The translations under genes and the position numbers were made by a program. A DNA stretch of 64,000 nt from Mageeibacillus sp. Its GTDB lineage: Bacteria; Bacillota; Clostridia; Saccharofermentanales; Saccharofermentanaceae. Under the pieces are notes generated by a model, which saw only the letters and a program-made list of their open reading frames with translations, was not told the origin of the DNA and searched no databases. Location: the NCBI GenBank assembly GCA_022484595.1, contig JAKVLB010000003.1, forward strand, positions 124,001 to 188,000, given 5' to 3'. Shown here piece by piece: positions 40,784-49,771 of the stretch; position 1 is the first letter of the stretch, and every line of letters starts with the position of its first letter.

Positions 40784-41371
40784 TCACTTGATCTCTTCGA
40801 GAGTGGAATTCTCCCATCTTCTGAAGACCTGATCTGCAAGATCCTTAGTCTCATGCACAGCATTGTCGTAATGCTGCTTATTGACCGGAGCACCATACTT
40901 GGTCGCGATGTAGTACTTGGTCAAAAGATCGATTGAATCCGTAAGATTGATCATGTCTTCCTGCATAGCCTGAAGATCAGTAAGTCTCATGAGGACACAA
41001 GGATCATCATCCTCCTTATTTTCGGCACACTTCTCACACTCGCAATGCGGAATAGGATTGACCTCACAATCGAACGGTACGCCGTCATTCGGAGCGAACG
41101 GACTGTTACCTGTCATAAGGAATCCGCCGATAGATGTGAGCATCGTCTCGATCTGCTCAAGATCTGACTTAATAACGTCTTCCGCCTCATCTCTTACATG
41201 GAGATAAGCTCTGTGATGCTTCTTAAGCTCGCTTTCTTCCTTGTAGTAACCGATGAGGTTCATGTGCATCGTCAAAAGAGTGCCCACAGACTGTACGAGG
41301 TTCGCAAGCTCTGCCTCAGGGATCTCGACTGTCTTTACCTTTGCTGTGTTCTTTTTGTTAGGTTTTGTCAT
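40784..41371 (-). CDS. Hypothetical protein of the conjugation module
   Basis: A 195-residue soluble protein. It is mostly helical, with a Cys-rich turn in the middle (DCEVNPIPHCECEKCAENKEDDDPC) that could bind metal, and a C-terminal helix ADQVFRRWENSTLEEIK. It is situated between virB4 and the NlpC/P60 gene and starts 3 bases after the virB4 stop with GGAGG, so translation is coupled. I recognise no family. Confidence 0.6.
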   Translation of the reverse strand: MTKPNKKNTAKVKTVEIPEAELANLVQSVGTLLTMHMNLIGYYKEESELKKHHRAYLHVRDEAEDVIKSDLEQIETMLTSIGGFLMTGNSPFAPNDGVPFDCEVNPIPHCECEKCAENKEDDDPCVLMRLTDLQAMQEDMINLTDSIDLLTKYYIATKYGAPVNKQHYDNAVHETKDLADQVFRRWENSTLEEIK

Positions 41372-41373
41372 AA

Positions 41374-43848
41374 TTAAATACCTCCGTTTTCAATTTGTTC
41401 TTGTGGTTTTGTTGTCATGATGTGATAAAGCTTCGTATCCTTCGGGAAGTGATCCTTGAAAGGAATGATCGTACTTCCATAGAACAGCAAGCCTTCGCCC
41501 TCGTTACTGTTCGTGACGAAAGATAACTGATGAGGGCTGATGTTAAGCTGCTTTGCAAGTATCTGCCTGTCTCCGCCTGCTTGATTGAGCATGTAGATAT
41601 AGTCAGAGTTCTCGAAAATGTTCTCGATCTCACGGGATGCCAGAAGATCTTTAACGTTCTGAGTGATACCGGTAGGTATACCGCCCCACTTTCTGAATCG
41701 CTTCCAGATCTCAACGGAATATGCTGCCGTCTGTTCATCTTTGAGAAGCAGGTGGAACTCGTCGATGTAGTACCTCGTGGATTTATGCTCCGCGCGGTTG
41801 ATCGTGACTCTGTTCCAGACCTGATCCTGAACTACCAGCATGCCGATCTTCTTAAGTTGCTTACCGAGTTCCTTGATGTCAAAGCAGACCATCCTGTTGT
41901 TGATATCAACGTTTGTTCTGTGGTTAAAGACGTTGAGGGAACCCGTTACATAGATTTCAAGCGCCGTCGCGATCCTCTTTGCTTCCGGCTCGTCCTGCTC
42001 CAAGATGCAGTTATAAAGATCTTCCATAACGGGCATATTCTCAGGGATAGGATTTCCGAGATAGTTCATATAGGTAAGTCTTACGCATCTGTCGATGATC
42101 GTCTTCTCGACCGGCTCAAGACCTGTCTTGGATCCGACAATAAGCTCGCAAAGAGACAGAATGAAGTCTGCCTTAAGGCTTACAGGACTCTCATCTTCCG
42201 AGTAGTTCAGATTGATATCCATAGGATTCACGTACTGCCTGCTGGAAGGTGAGATCTTAATGACCTGACCGTGAAGCATGTTCACAAGGGGAGAATACTC
42301 GCCCTCAGGATCACACACGATGATGTCATCCTTCGTGATCAAAAAGGCGTTAGCCATCTCACGCTTGGCCGAGAAGGATTTACCGGAGCCTGGCGTACCC
42401 AATATCAGACCATTCGGATTCTTAAGAAGCTTCCTGTCGGCCATGATCATGTTGTTACTGATCGCATTGATACCGCAGTACAAGGCTTCATCCGCCTGGA
42501 AGAGCTCTTCCGTCGTAAAAGGAACAAACACCGCAGTTGCGGATGTCGTAAGACCTCTTTGGATATCGATCTCATTAACGCCAAGCGGAACGGAACTCAT
42601 GAGTCCCTGTTCCTGGCGAAAGTCCAGACGCTTCAAAGCACAGTTATATTTCTGTGCAATCGCAGCAGTCTGAAACAAGATGTTATCCAGCTTCTTTTTG
42701 GAATTTGCCGTGTTCATGATGAGGATCGTTACGAGGAACATCCTCTCATTCCTGCTCTGAAGATCTTCGAGAAGTTTCTTCGCCTCACCACCGTAGGTCA
42801 TGAGGTCGGATGGCAGAACGTCCATGTCGTATCCGGCACGGACCGCCTTTTTCTGTTCCTCAATCTTCATCTTGTCGAGATCCGTGATCTTCGCCTTGAT
42901 CTGTTTGATCGCCTTTGCCTGATCAATCGACTGCACATGCAAATTAACGACTATGGAATTATCCATATCGAGAAAATCAGCAAGCATCTTGTCCGAAAGT
43001 TCCGGCGCGAGGATATGAAGGAACGATACCGCTCCGATCGTCTTACCCATACGGAAATACTTTGAGTCTCGGAAATCAAAACTCGTCGGCGCGATAAAGT
43101 CTTTTGTACTTAACCCTGTTTCTGCTATGAGATCGTAGCTAAACACAAACGGCTCCTGCGTTTCCTCGTTAAAGGTCGTGTACAGAAGTTTCAACCTCTC
43201 GTAACCAGTCATAGAATGAGCACTTACGCCCATTGCCTTAAGGTTATTCGTGATGTCCGTCTCGATCCTTTCGAGCTTCGGCTTTGCGTCCTTAAGGTTC
43301 GCGGCCTCGATACCGAAAGTAATATACTTCTTTCTCTGAAGGCCGTTGTTACCTTTGGAAAGCTGCGTCTTCAGAACTCCGGCATACTCTTCGCGGATAT
43401 CATCGAAGTCGTCTCCCTGATTCGGGATATCGATCGTCTTCTGCATCTCCGATACATTCGCATACTGGCTCATGCAGGAGATCTGCAAAGAGATATTCGG
43501 ATCAAAGTAATTATAGAAATCACACCACAATCCAAACGCGGCTGTCTTGTCCTCGTTTCTGGCAAGCTGATAATTGATATCACCGAACTCGATACACTTA
43601 TTAAAGTGCTTCGCGTCCACCTGGCAGATTCCGTCCTTATATATCTCCTTATAAGGAATGGACTGCTGTGCCGTCTTCGGGATCTTCGACTGCTTTCTCT
43701 CCTTTGCCTTCGCCTTTAAGATCTGCTTCTTCTCGTCCGCCGTAAGGATCGAACCCGTCTCACTTCCGTTTACGACTCTTGTTCTTACCTTGTGCGGCTT
43801 TGCTTTTCGATGCGCCTTTACGGGCTGCACCGGCTTCGCTCTCGTCAT
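41374..43848 (-). CDS. VirB4-like conjugal transfer ATPase (CD1110 family)
   Basis: Motor of the type IV secretion system, 824 residues. The family entry is IPYKEIYKDGICQVDAKHFNKCIEFGDINYQLARNEDKTAAF; Walker A is LGTPGSGKSFSAKRE near 488 and Walker B YYIDEFHLLLKDE near 693, followed by a conserved TQN. The N-terminus overlaps the PrgI gene by 89 bases; the start at 43848 has GGAGG upstream at a slightly long spacing. It powers assembly and substrate transfer together with VirD4. Confidence 0.92.
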   Translation of the reverse strand: MTRAKPVQPVKAHRKAKPHKVRTRVVNGSETGSILTADEKKQILKAKAKERKQSKIPKTAQQSIPYKEIYKDGICQVDAKHFNKCIEFGDINYQLARNEDKTAAFGLWCDFYNYFDPNISLQISCMSQYANVSEMQKTIDIPNQGDDFDDIREEYAGVLKTQLSKGNNGLQRKKYITFGIEAANLKDAKPKLERIETDITNNLKAMGVSAHSMTGYERLKLLYTTFNEETQEPFVFSYDLIAETGLSTKDFIAPTSFDFRDSKYFRMGKTIGAVSFLHILAPELSDKMLADFLDMDNSIVVNLHVQSIDQAKAIKQIKAKITDLDKMKIEEQKKAVRAGYDMDVLPSDLMTYGGEAKKLLEDLQSRNERMFLVTILIMNTANSKKKLDNILFQTAAIAQKYNCALKRLDFRQEQGLMSSVPLGVNEIDIQRGLTTSATAVFVPFTTEELFQADEALYCGINAISNNMIMADRKLLKNPNGLILGTPGSGKSFSAKREMANAFLITKDDIIVCDPEGEYSPLVNMLHGQVIKISPSSRQYVNPMDINLNYSEDESPVSLKADFILSLCELIVGSKTGLEPVEKTIIDRCVRLTYMNYLGNPIPENMPVMEDLYNCILEQDEPEAKRIATALEIYVTGSLNVFNHRTNVDINNRMVCFDIKELGKQLKKIGMLVVQDQVWNRVTINRAEHKSTRYYIDEFHLLLKDEQTAAYSVEIWKRFRKWGGIPTGITQNVKDLLASREIENIFENSDYIYMLNQAGGDRQILAKQLNISPHQLSFVTNSNEGEGLLFYGSTIIPFKDHFPKDTKLYHIMTTKPQEQIENGGI

Positions 43849-44200
43849 AAAGCTTTAATACCTCCGTTTCATATATATTTTTCTGAATGGCACCATACAT
43901 GTTTCTGGTCTCATAAGGTCTTATGCCGGGACACTTGATCTTCTGCCTGTAAACAGACATCAGAATCTTTTCCAAAGGCCTTCCGTCCTTCTCATAAACT
44001 CCGAAAAGGAAAAGCGGCAACACGATGATGATCATCAGACATGCCGCGAAGGTCGTTCCCAGCGGACCTTTTGTAAAAAAATAAGCGGGTAATCCTAAGA
44101 CTCCCGCTGAACCGAAACATATAAGTTGCCTTTTTGTAAGGTTAAACATAACCTTCGTCTTGACCCTTGTAAGGTCTTTAGGGACTTGAACATATGCCAT
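43760..44200 (-). CDS. PrgI family protein
   Basis: A 146-residue membrane protein, MAYVQVPKDLTRVKTKVMFNLTKRQLICFGSAGVLGLPAYFF with two adjacent hydrophobic segments and a basic tail (SKSKAAQGKNKSRKRK). This is the VirB3-like PrgI family that precedes VirB4 in Gram-positive conjugation systems. I use the second ATG (44200), after GGGGGCG. Its 3' end overlaps virB4 by a long stretch in a different frame. Confidence 0.88.
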   Translation of the reverse strand: MAYVQVPKDLTRVKTKVMFNLTKRQLICFGSAGVLGLPAYFFTKGPLGTTFAACLMIIIVLPLFLFGVYEKDGRPLEKILMSVYRQKIKCPGIRPYETRNMYGAIQKNIYETEVLKLYDESEAGAARKGASKSKAAQGKNKSRKRK

Positions 44201-44243
44201 ATTCATCGCCCCCTTTAATAAATGTTTCCATGTTTACCTCCTG

Positions 44244-45113
44244 TTAATGTGCATTGAATATCGACTTACTGATCGAACCGGTCTTAAAGAGCGCGAAGCA
44301 CAGAACGACCGTATAAGCGGCTATCGAGAACAGGGCACCGTGAACATCACTTGCAATGGTCATGGAATTTACAAGTACGCAATAGATTCCCACGATTACC
44401 ATAATGAAGAAGCCCTGAAAACCTAACGCAAGAAGACCTCTTGCATAGTTGTTTCCGATCTGGCCCCATTCTCTGTTCGTGAATGTCGCGAAGGGGATAG
44501 GAGCGATCGAAGTATATAGATAGATCTCGATCATACGGCCATACATAACTACGGTAATGAGAATTGAGATGATTTTCATGCACATGGAAACGATCATGGT
44601 CTCCAAAGATAACTGGAGAAGTTCGCCTACATCCATACTGAGCATCTCAGCCTGCATCTGCCGTATCACTTCTTCCGTGTTGATCGCGGTATCCGACCCG
44701 ATCACTCCCGCCGCTCCGTTTACTACATACTGCCCGACATCAAATATCGCCATAGTGATGTTGAACGTATTTGTTACAAGCCATACTGCGATAAAAGACT
44801 TGAATACCCACTTGAAGAACATCCAGGTATCTACGTCGTGCAGATTGTTTCGTTCCGTGATCATGCTTATAAGTTCGTAAGTAAGAACAAATGCAATGAT
44901 CAATCCTGCAATCGGGATGATGACGTTATTACTAAGATCTCGCACCATATTGAAGATGCCTGAGTTCCAACCCTGGGGAGTCTGTCCCACTTCATTCGCG
45001 ATCGTCCCGGTCTTCTCATTTACGTCGGTAAACATACTGGTAAGATTTCCGGTGATAAAATCTCTGAGTAAGTCACAGATCCAATCCTCCAAATCATCTA
45101 TTATCCAGTCCAT
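44244..45113 (-). CDS. VirB6/TrbL-like conjugal transfer membrane protein (CD1112 family)
   Basis: A 289-residue polytopic protein starting MDWIIDDLEDWICDLLRDFITGNL, with five or six hydrophobic segments (NNVIIPIAGLIIAFVLTYELISM, ISILITVVMYGRMIEIYLYTSIAPIPFAT, YARGLLALGFQGFFIMVIVG). It has the pattern of the CD1112-type TrbL/VirB6 proteins that form the inner channel. The ATG follows AAAGGAGG. It lies between Maff2 and PrgI, as in Tn1549. Confidence 0.88.
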   Translation of the reverse strand: MDWIIDDLEDWICDLLRDFITGNLTSMFTDVNEKTGTIANEVGQTPQGWNSGIFNMVRDLSNNVIIPIAGLIIAFVLTYELISMITERNNLHDVDTWMFFKWVFKSFIAVWLVTNTFNITMAIFDVGQYVVNGAAGVIGSDTAINTEEVIRQMQAEMLSMDVGELLQLSLETMIVSMCMKIISILITVVMYGRMIEIYLYTSIAPIPFATFTNREWGQIGNNYARGLLALGFQGFFIMVIVGIYCVLVNSMTIASDVHGALFSIAAYTVVLCFALFKTGSISKSIFNAH

Positions 45114-45147
45114 CTGTTGGTGTTACCTCCTTTGCTGTAATAGGAAA

Positions 45148-45175
45148 GCCTGCCTTTCCTACTTGAAAAGCAGGC
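45148..45175 (-). terminator. Possible weak hairpin between Maff2 and the TrbL-like gene
   Basis: GCCTGC and GCAGGC pair across 16 bases, followed on the minus strand by TTTCC. The U-tract is poor, so it may only trim or attenuate the transcript after the abundant Maff2 message. Confidence 0.35.
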
Positions 45176-45204
45176 CGTCCCGCGTAGCTTCGTTGACACA
45201 CGTA

Positions 45205-45420
45205 TCAGCCGAAGAGTCCGGCAAGCAAAGGAACAAGTGTAGTACCGATAAGAGCTACACCGCCTCCTGCCATGAGCTGCTTCATGCCCTGGGACTTAGC
45301 GCCCGGGTTATCGTTACCGTAACCTTCGAGAAGGTTGATAACTCCCCAGATTCCGAGTCCTGCACCGAGTGCTGTTACGAGTGTCTGCAATACTGTTACT
45401 GCGCTGTTAAAAAATGCCAT
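45205..45420 (-). CDS. Maff2 family small membrane protein (VirB2 pilin-like)
   Basis: A 71-residue protein with two hydrophobic helices separated by a polar loop: MAFFNSAVTVLQTLVTALGAGLGIWGVINLLEGYGNDNPGAKSQGMKQLMAGGGVALIGTTLVPLLAGLFG. This is the Maff2 family of clostridial elements and has the size and layout of VirB2/TrbC pilins. It stands alone between two hairpins, as expected for a product made in larger amounts. Confidence 0.88.
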   Translation of the reverse strand: MAFFNSAVTVLQTLVTALGAGLGIWGVINLLEGYGNDNPGAKSQGMKQLMAGGGVALIGTTLVPLLAGLFG

Positions 45421-45461
45421 AATTTAAAACCTCCTGAATTTAATGTGTTTTGGCTGAAAAC

Positions 45462-45509
45462 AAAAAAGGCGCCCGTCTCATCTCCCCGAAGGGATCAGAA
45501 ACGAACGCC
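45462..45509 (-). terminator. Intrinsic terminator between virD4 and Maff2
   Basis: A long imperfect stem beginning GGCGTTCGT and closing ACGGGCGCC, with an inner CCCTTCGGGG tetraloop hairpin, then TTTTTTG on the minus strand. It lies 23 bases after the virD4 stop. Confidence 0.8.
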
Positions 45510-45531
45510 TCATCGTTTTCTTTCTTGGTTG

Positions 45532-47292
45532 TTATCCTGCGAGTTCTACCTCGTGGATCTCTACTTCTTCGTCCTTTTTGAGGACCAGTTTGCGGCTTAC
45601 GTATTTTTCAATATCGAAAGCCAGTTTGGGGTTATAGTCCGACAGCTCCTTGTACCTTTGATGCTTCGTGATATCAAACTTATCACTGAAGAAAGGTCTA
45701 ACCCCTCGAAGCTGTAAGATGCACTTGCCACCATCCATTACTGCCAACTCATCCTTGGTCATGAGATCTTTGCCGGTCTTCTGATAGTTAATTCCGTAAC
45801 TTCTGTTAGTACCTCTCGTATCAGATGTGTTAAACAGATCGATGGTTTCCTTGCCGAGCATCTCGGACATCTCTTTAAGTGTTGACGACTCTTTACCGCC
45901 GAGAAACAACGTCGTATCACAGTTACCCACGATAGTATCTGCCGAATCTTTATAGATGGCTTTAAGTTGTGACTGGGATTGTAATATGATCGACGCCGAT
46001 ATCTCACGGGATCGGATCGTCGCTATGAGCTTATCGAATTTCGGGATCTGCCCGATGTTCGCGAACTCATCAAGTAAGCACCTGACGTGAACAGGAAGCT
46101 TTCCTCCGTAAACATCGTCGGCTCGGTCACACAGCAGATTAAAAAGCTGCGTGTACATAATACTGACAATGAAGTTGAAGGTATCGTCCGTATCACTTAT
46201 GATTACGAACATCGCTGTCTTACGGTCTCCCATAAGATCAAGCTCCAGTTCATCGTAGCTCATAAGGTCGCGAAGCTCCTTGATATCGAACGGAGCAAGT
46301 CTTGCACCGCACGAGATAAGAATAGACTTCGCTGTCTTTCCGGCAGCAAGCTTATATTTTCTGTACTGCCTTACTGCAAAGTGTGTAGGGTCTTTTTCTT
46401 CCAATTCGTCAAACAGCATATCGACGGCGTTTTTGAAGTTCTCATCGTCTTCTCTAGCCTCTGATGCGTTGATCATCTCAAGAAGTGTTGTGAAGTTCTG
46501 CTCTTCTTCAGGAGCTTCATACCAGATATATCCGATAAGAGCCTGATAGTATAGCTTCTCGGCCTTAACCCAAAAATCTTCTCCTGACTTGTCGCCCTCA
46601 CCCTTTGTGTTCGCGATGATCGTATTGACCAGCTTCAGGATGTCTTTCTCACTCCTTAAGTACACGAAAGGGTTATAGTGCATCGACTTCTTGAAATTAA
46701 TGGTATTCAAGACTTTGATCTTATATTTATGCCGCTTCAACATGGAGCCGCACTCAACTAGGATAGTACCTTTCGGATCAGTCACGCAGTAGGAACTATG
46801 GAGCTGCATAATATTGGGTTTTACGAAAAATCTCGTTTTCCCGGAGCCCGATCCGCCGATTACAAGAATGTTCTTGTTCCTGGCGTATTTCGGATTCTTA
46901 GGCCTGCTTTCCATCGTAAGCCTCTCGGTCTGGGTGAGAATGATATTGTTATCGGGTTTCTCATCCATATAAGGCTTGATATCTTCAGGCGTGCCCCATC
47001 GTGCTGATCCGTACTCAACACCTTGTCTGAACTTCTTCGCGTTCTTTTTCTTCATATAGAGCGCTGCCTTCAAAGCAAGGGCTGCACCGACACCGATCAG
47101 AAGATCCGTCGGATTGATACTGGGCAAGACATTTTCGAAAGCCTCACCCATGTTCATTGCAGCATAGGCAATCTTCTCGCCGGCCTGTTCGGCGGGTGCG
47201 GTTCGAACAAGCCATGAAAGTTTATCTCCAATATACCCGACCACGACAAAGGGGAGATTCACGAGAATGATTTTCTTGATATCCTTCTTCAT
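45532..47292 (-). CDS. VirD4-like conjugal transfer coupling protein (CD1115 family)
   Basis: Type IV coupling ATPase of 586 residues. Two N-terminal hydrophobic segments are followed by FRQGVEYGSARWGTPEDIKPY (TraG/VirD4 start), Walker A VIGGSGSGKTRFFVKPN near 147, and Walker B CLLDEFANIGQIPKFD near 407, then a conserved QSQSQ motif. It recruits the relaxase-bound DNA to the channel. The start overlaps the pcfB stop by 4 bases (ATGA). No relaxase partner is encoded in the window. Confidence 0.92.
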   Translation of the reverse strand: MKKDIKKIILVNLPFVVVGYIGDKLSWLVRTAPAEQAGEKIAYAAMNMGEAFENVLPSINPTDLLIGVGAALALKAALYMKKKNAKKFRQGVEYGSARWGTPEDIKPYMDEKPDNNIILTQTERLTMESRPKNPKYARNKNILVIGGSGSGKTRFFVKPNIMQLHSSYCVTDPKGTILVECGSMLKRHKYKIKVLNTINFKKSMHYNPFVYLRSEKDILKLVNTIIANTKGEGDKSGEDFWVKAEKLYYQALIGYIWYEAPEEEQNFTTLLEMINASEAREDDENFKNAVDMLFDELEEKDPTHFAVRQYRKYKLAAGKTAKSILISCGARLAPFDIKELRDLMSYDELELDLMGDRKTAMFVIISDTDDTFNFIVSIMYTQLFNLLCDRADDVYGGKLPVHVRCLLDEFANIGQIPKFDKLIATIRSREISASIILQSQSQLKAIYKDSADTIVGNCDTTLFLGGKESSTLKEMSEMLGKETIDLFNTSDTRGTNRSYGINYQKTGKDLMTKDELAVMDGGKCILQLRGVRPFFSDKFDITKHQRYKELSDYNPKLAFDIEKYVSRKLVLKKDEEVEIHEVELAG

Positions 47293-47804
47293 CGATCACG
47301 CCCTCGATCTTTCTGCCTGACCTTGGTTCGCTCCATCTGCTTGGATTTCTCCTGCGCTTTCTCGAGCTTATGCTTCAACGAAGGCTTTTTGCTCTTGTCG
47401 AGTTCCTTCTTGGAATACTCTTTAAAAGCCGCATTCATGACATCGACATCACGAGCCTTGAAGAAGACCATATACCTTGGCGGATCTATGGACCTGTCTT
47501 TCTTCAGTGCAAAATCGATATTGTACTTCTTGGCCACTCTCTCGAAAGACTTGATGTTCTGATCCGTAACCTCGATATTGGTAAGCTTGGTATTCTGCTC
47601 CATGAGCTTTCTGACCGACTGCTTACCTCGATAGGTAGTAGGCTTCTCAGGCTTCTTGGTCTGCTCTCTCTTTGTCTTGGCCTTCTCTTGCTCCGCCAGG
47701 AACTTCCGAAGAGCTTCCTTCAGAAGATGAGCCGTCATTCTAGCGCCTTCCTTACCGGTATTCACCGAGATCGCTACAACTCTTGAATTGATCTCATCTT
47801 GCAT
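47289..47804 (-). CDS. pcfB: PcfB family (DUF3801) conjugation protein
   Basis: A 171-residue protein with the PcfB/DUF3801 pattern: EINSRVVAISVNTGKEGARMTAHLLKEALRKFLAEQEK, then KQSVRKLMEQNTKLTNIEVTDQNIKSFERVAKKYNIDFALKKDRSIDPPRYMVFFKARDVDVMNAAFKEY, and a Lys-rich tail. PcfB proteins act with the coupling protein in substrate recruitment in enterococcal pCF10. It is the first gene of the transfer operon and starts after GAAAGGAG. Confidence 0.88.
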   Translation of the reverse strand: MQDEINSRVVAISVNTGKEGARMTAHLLKEALRKFLAEQEKAKTKREQTKKPEKPTTYRGKQSVRKLMEQNTKLTNIEVTDQNIKSFERVAKKYNIDFALKKDRSIDPPRYMVFFKARDVDVMNAAFKEYSKKELDKSKKPSLKHKLEKAQEKSKQMERTKVRQKDRGRDR

Positions 47805-47831
47805 TGTGATTACTCCTTTCCTTCAGATTTA

Positions 47832-47849
47832 TGAGATCACCTGATCTCA
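47832..47849 (-). promoter_or_regulatory. 18-base palindrome in the leader of the pcfB-virD4 operon
   Basis: TGAGATCA-CC-TGATCTCA is a perfect 8+2+8 palindrome 28 bases upstream of the pcfB ATG, between the double terminator of the upstream gene and the ribosome site. It could be an operator controlling transfer genes or an RNA hairpin near the start. Confidence 0.5.
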
Positions 47850-47882
47850 CGCTAGGGCGGTTTTACCCGCTGAATAAGAAAA

Positions 47883-47945
47883 ATGCCCATGTCATCACCA
47901 TCCTTTCCGGGCAATAAAAAAGGTCTCAGATTACTCCAAGACCTT
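47883..47945 (-). terminator. Two tandem intrinsic terminators after the DUF134-NifX gene
   Basis: First hairpin: AAGGTCT and AGACCTT (47920-47945), followed by TTTTTTATT on the minus strand. Second: TGCCC and GGGCA (47884-47914 region) followed by TTTTTCTT. Double terminators suggest that read-through into the transfer operon is prevented. Confidence 0.75.
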
Positions 47946-47969
47946 ACTAAAACTATTCGATTACTTGTT

Positions 47970-48698
47970 TCAGTTATGACAACTACCGTGTCCGCATTCA
48001 TGATCAGCATGACCGCAATTATGATCCTCACCATGTCCATGGTGGTCGCACTTTGCATCTGGATCGTAGTTCAGATTGCCTTCAGCAAGTGCTTTTGCGG
48101 CCTCGTCAGCAGATCCCTGAACTCCACCATAGAGCTTGATTCCTGCTTCTGCAAGTGCCATCTGCGCTCCCATTCCGATTCCTCCGCAGATAAGAGCATC
48201 AGCTCCTGCTGCCTTAAGAAAACCTGCCAAAGCTCCGTGTCCACTACCATTTGTATCGACTACCTGACTGCTTACGATCTTGCCATCCTCGACATCGTAG
48301 AGCTTAAACTGCTCTGTATGTCCAAAATGCTGGAAAATGTTTCCTTCTTCATAGGTTACCGCGATTCTCATAATGTTCAGTCCTTTCTTGATTACTCCTA
48401 GATTGAAGATTTCTTTTAGCCGGTATGCTCCGCCGCTGATCTGTAGTCTCTTTCCGTCAACCAACGAGTCGGCGATCTTCTTTCTTGCCGATTCATAGAT
48501 TGATGTGACCGTCGTTCTTGCGACACCCATCTTTACTGATGCTTCTTCCTGTGTCATGCCTTCTTTATCGATAAGCCTGATTGTCTCAAACTCATCAAGA
48601 CTCATTATGATGGTTTCATCCGAAGACGGATCATCAGGGGAGAAGCCCCAATGATCAGGATATTGACTGATACAACGGCATCTTGGTCTACGCGTCAT
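47970..48698 (-). CDS. DUF134 HTH - NifX/NifB cofactor-binding fusion with a His-rich tail
   Basis: A 242-residue protein in three parts. Residues 1-105 are DUF134: MTRRPRCRCISQYPDHWGF, then MSLDEFETIRLIDKEGMTQEEASVKMGVARTTVTSIYESARKKIADSL, an HTH of sigma-70 region-4 type. Residues 109-205 are a dinitrogenase iron-molybdenum cofactor-binding domain (MRIAVTYEEGNIFQHFGHTEQFKLYDVEDGKIVSS, ALICGGIGMGAQMALAEAGIKLYGG). The tail from 212 is His/Cys-rich (CDHHGHGEDHNCGHADHECGHGSC) and likely binds metal. These domains usually occur in separate neighbouring genes. Two palindromes in its promoter point to self-control. It seems to be cargo in the conjugation module. Confidence 0.88.
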   Translation of the reverse strand: MTRRPRCRCISQYPDHWGFSPDDPSSDETIIMSLDEFETIRLIDKEGMTQEEASVKMGVARTTVTSIYESARKKIADSLVDGKRLQISGGAYRLKEIFNLGVIKKGLNIMRIAVTYEEGNIFQHFGHTEQFKLYDVEDGKIVSSQVVDTNGSGHGALAGFLKAAGADALICGGIGMGAQMALAEAGIKLYGGVQGSADEAAKALAEGNLNYDPDAKCDHHGHGEDHNCGHADHECGHGSCHN

Positions 48699-48714
48699 AG
48701 CAACACCTCTTTTC

Positions 48715-48760
48715 TGACATATGTCAACTTTATACTATTATCTTATCTGACATATGTCAA
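48715..48760 (-). promoter_or_regulatory. Promoter with two identical palindromes before the DUF134-NifX gene
   Basis: The palindrome TGACATATGTCA occurs twice, at 48715-48726 and 48748-48759, 33 bases apart (three helical turns). The upstream copy contains the -35 TTGACA (48755-48760); -10 TAGTAT (48732-48737) lies 17 bases on, and the second copy follows the start site. The layout suits looping repression by the DUF134 product. Confidence 0.75.
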
Positions 48761-48791
48761 GATTGCGGATTTGTATTAGGGAAAAGTTGAG

Positions 48792-49742
48792 CTAATCAAA
48801 TTTGTGTTCTTCGTAATAATCGACAATCTCTTGCGGGAGATAGTCGATTATGTCTTTGTGATAGGTGTTCCTGATCATGCCGACAGCTGAGTCGTATCTT
48901 CTTTGACGGAACAAATCGATGATGTAATCTCGCGTCCCTTGAAGATCTGCTGCCTCGCTTCGAGTCATGATCTTTTCGGCTCGTTTTTCATCGTAGTTTT
49001 CATCGGCGATTTCCGCAGCAACATACGAGAGCTTGCTGACTCTTCGGTCCAAGATAAAGTTCTTGGCATCTCTGGGATTATCAATCCCTTTGTTTTTCCA
49101 TTCGTCCAACGTTTCTTGAACATGCCGCAGATCAAACCATTCTTTCCGATACAGGTTATCCTGAAGAGCAATACGGATCATCTCAAGATCCGTCCCTTGT
49201 TCAACCCATCGAACCAAGACACGACGTTCTATAGAAGAAAGAGACCTTCCTATCTGATCAACAACAAAAGAAAGCAGTTCATCGACTGCTTCCTCGCGCG
49301 CACACGACGTTCGTTCGTTCGCATGATTTGTTTCATCAGTTTTTGGTTCTTTCTTTATATTAGTAATATCTTTACTTAATTGTGGAACGTTATCATACGT
49401 ATGATTCTCTTGTGTAAGGTTTTCATACATAGGTGCTTGTAACGTAGGTTGAGGATACTCATAGACAGTGTATATCGATCCCGCCAACCGCCCGTGAGGA
49501 CCTCGTTGTCGTTCTCGATGGATATAACCGTTGTCCTCAAGCTCATGCAGAGCAGCTCGTACAGCAGTCAGACCATCCTTTGAGATCTTCACAAGTCCTG
49601 CCAGGGAATAGTCCCAGTCATCAGGCAAGGAGAGAATCATTGATAAAAGTCCTCGTGCCTTTAAGGACAGGTTCTCATCCCTTAGATGATAATTGGCCAT
49701 TACCGTATAGTTTTTGTTCTTCTCAACTCTGAATACTGACAT
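48792..49742 (-). CDS. DnaD-domain replication initiation protein of the element
   Basis: 316 residues. The N-terminal winged HTH (NYTVMANYHLRDENLSLKARGLLSMILSLPDDWDYSLAGLVKISKDGLTAVRAALHELEDNGYIHRE) is of the replication initiator A type, and a DnaD-like helical domain follows (VDQIGRSLSSIERRVLVRWVEQGTDLEMIRIALQDNLYRKEWFDLRHVQETLDEWKNKGI). Such proteins direct autonomous replication of Tn1549-type elements and plasmids. The ATG at 49742 follows GAGGAGG. Downstream is the DUF134-NifX gene. Confidence 0.82.
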   Translation of the reverse strand: MSVFRVEKNKNYTVMANYHLRDENLSLKARGLLSMILSLPDDWDYSLAGLVKISKDGLTAVRAALHELEDNGYIHRERQRGPHGRLAGSIYTVYEYPQPTLQAPMYENLTQENHTYDNVPQLSKDITNIKKEPKTDETNHANERTSCAREEAVDELLSFVVDQIGRSLSSIERRVLVRWVEQGTDLEMIRIALQDNLYRKEWFDLRHVQETLDEWKNKGIDNPRDAKNFILDRRVSKLSYVAAEIADENYDEKRAEKIMTRSEAADLQGTRDYIIDLFRQRRYDSAVGMIRNTYHKDIIDYLPQEIVDYYEEHKFD

Positions 49743-49771
49743 CTTTTCATCACCTCCTCTCCGTCAGAAAT

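Noticed and set aside
35607-47804. Numerous long plus-strand frames opposite the conjugation genes (for example 34717-35610, 42271-43065)
   Set aside because: They mirror codon bias of the minus-strand genes, have no ribosome sites and no family resemblance.
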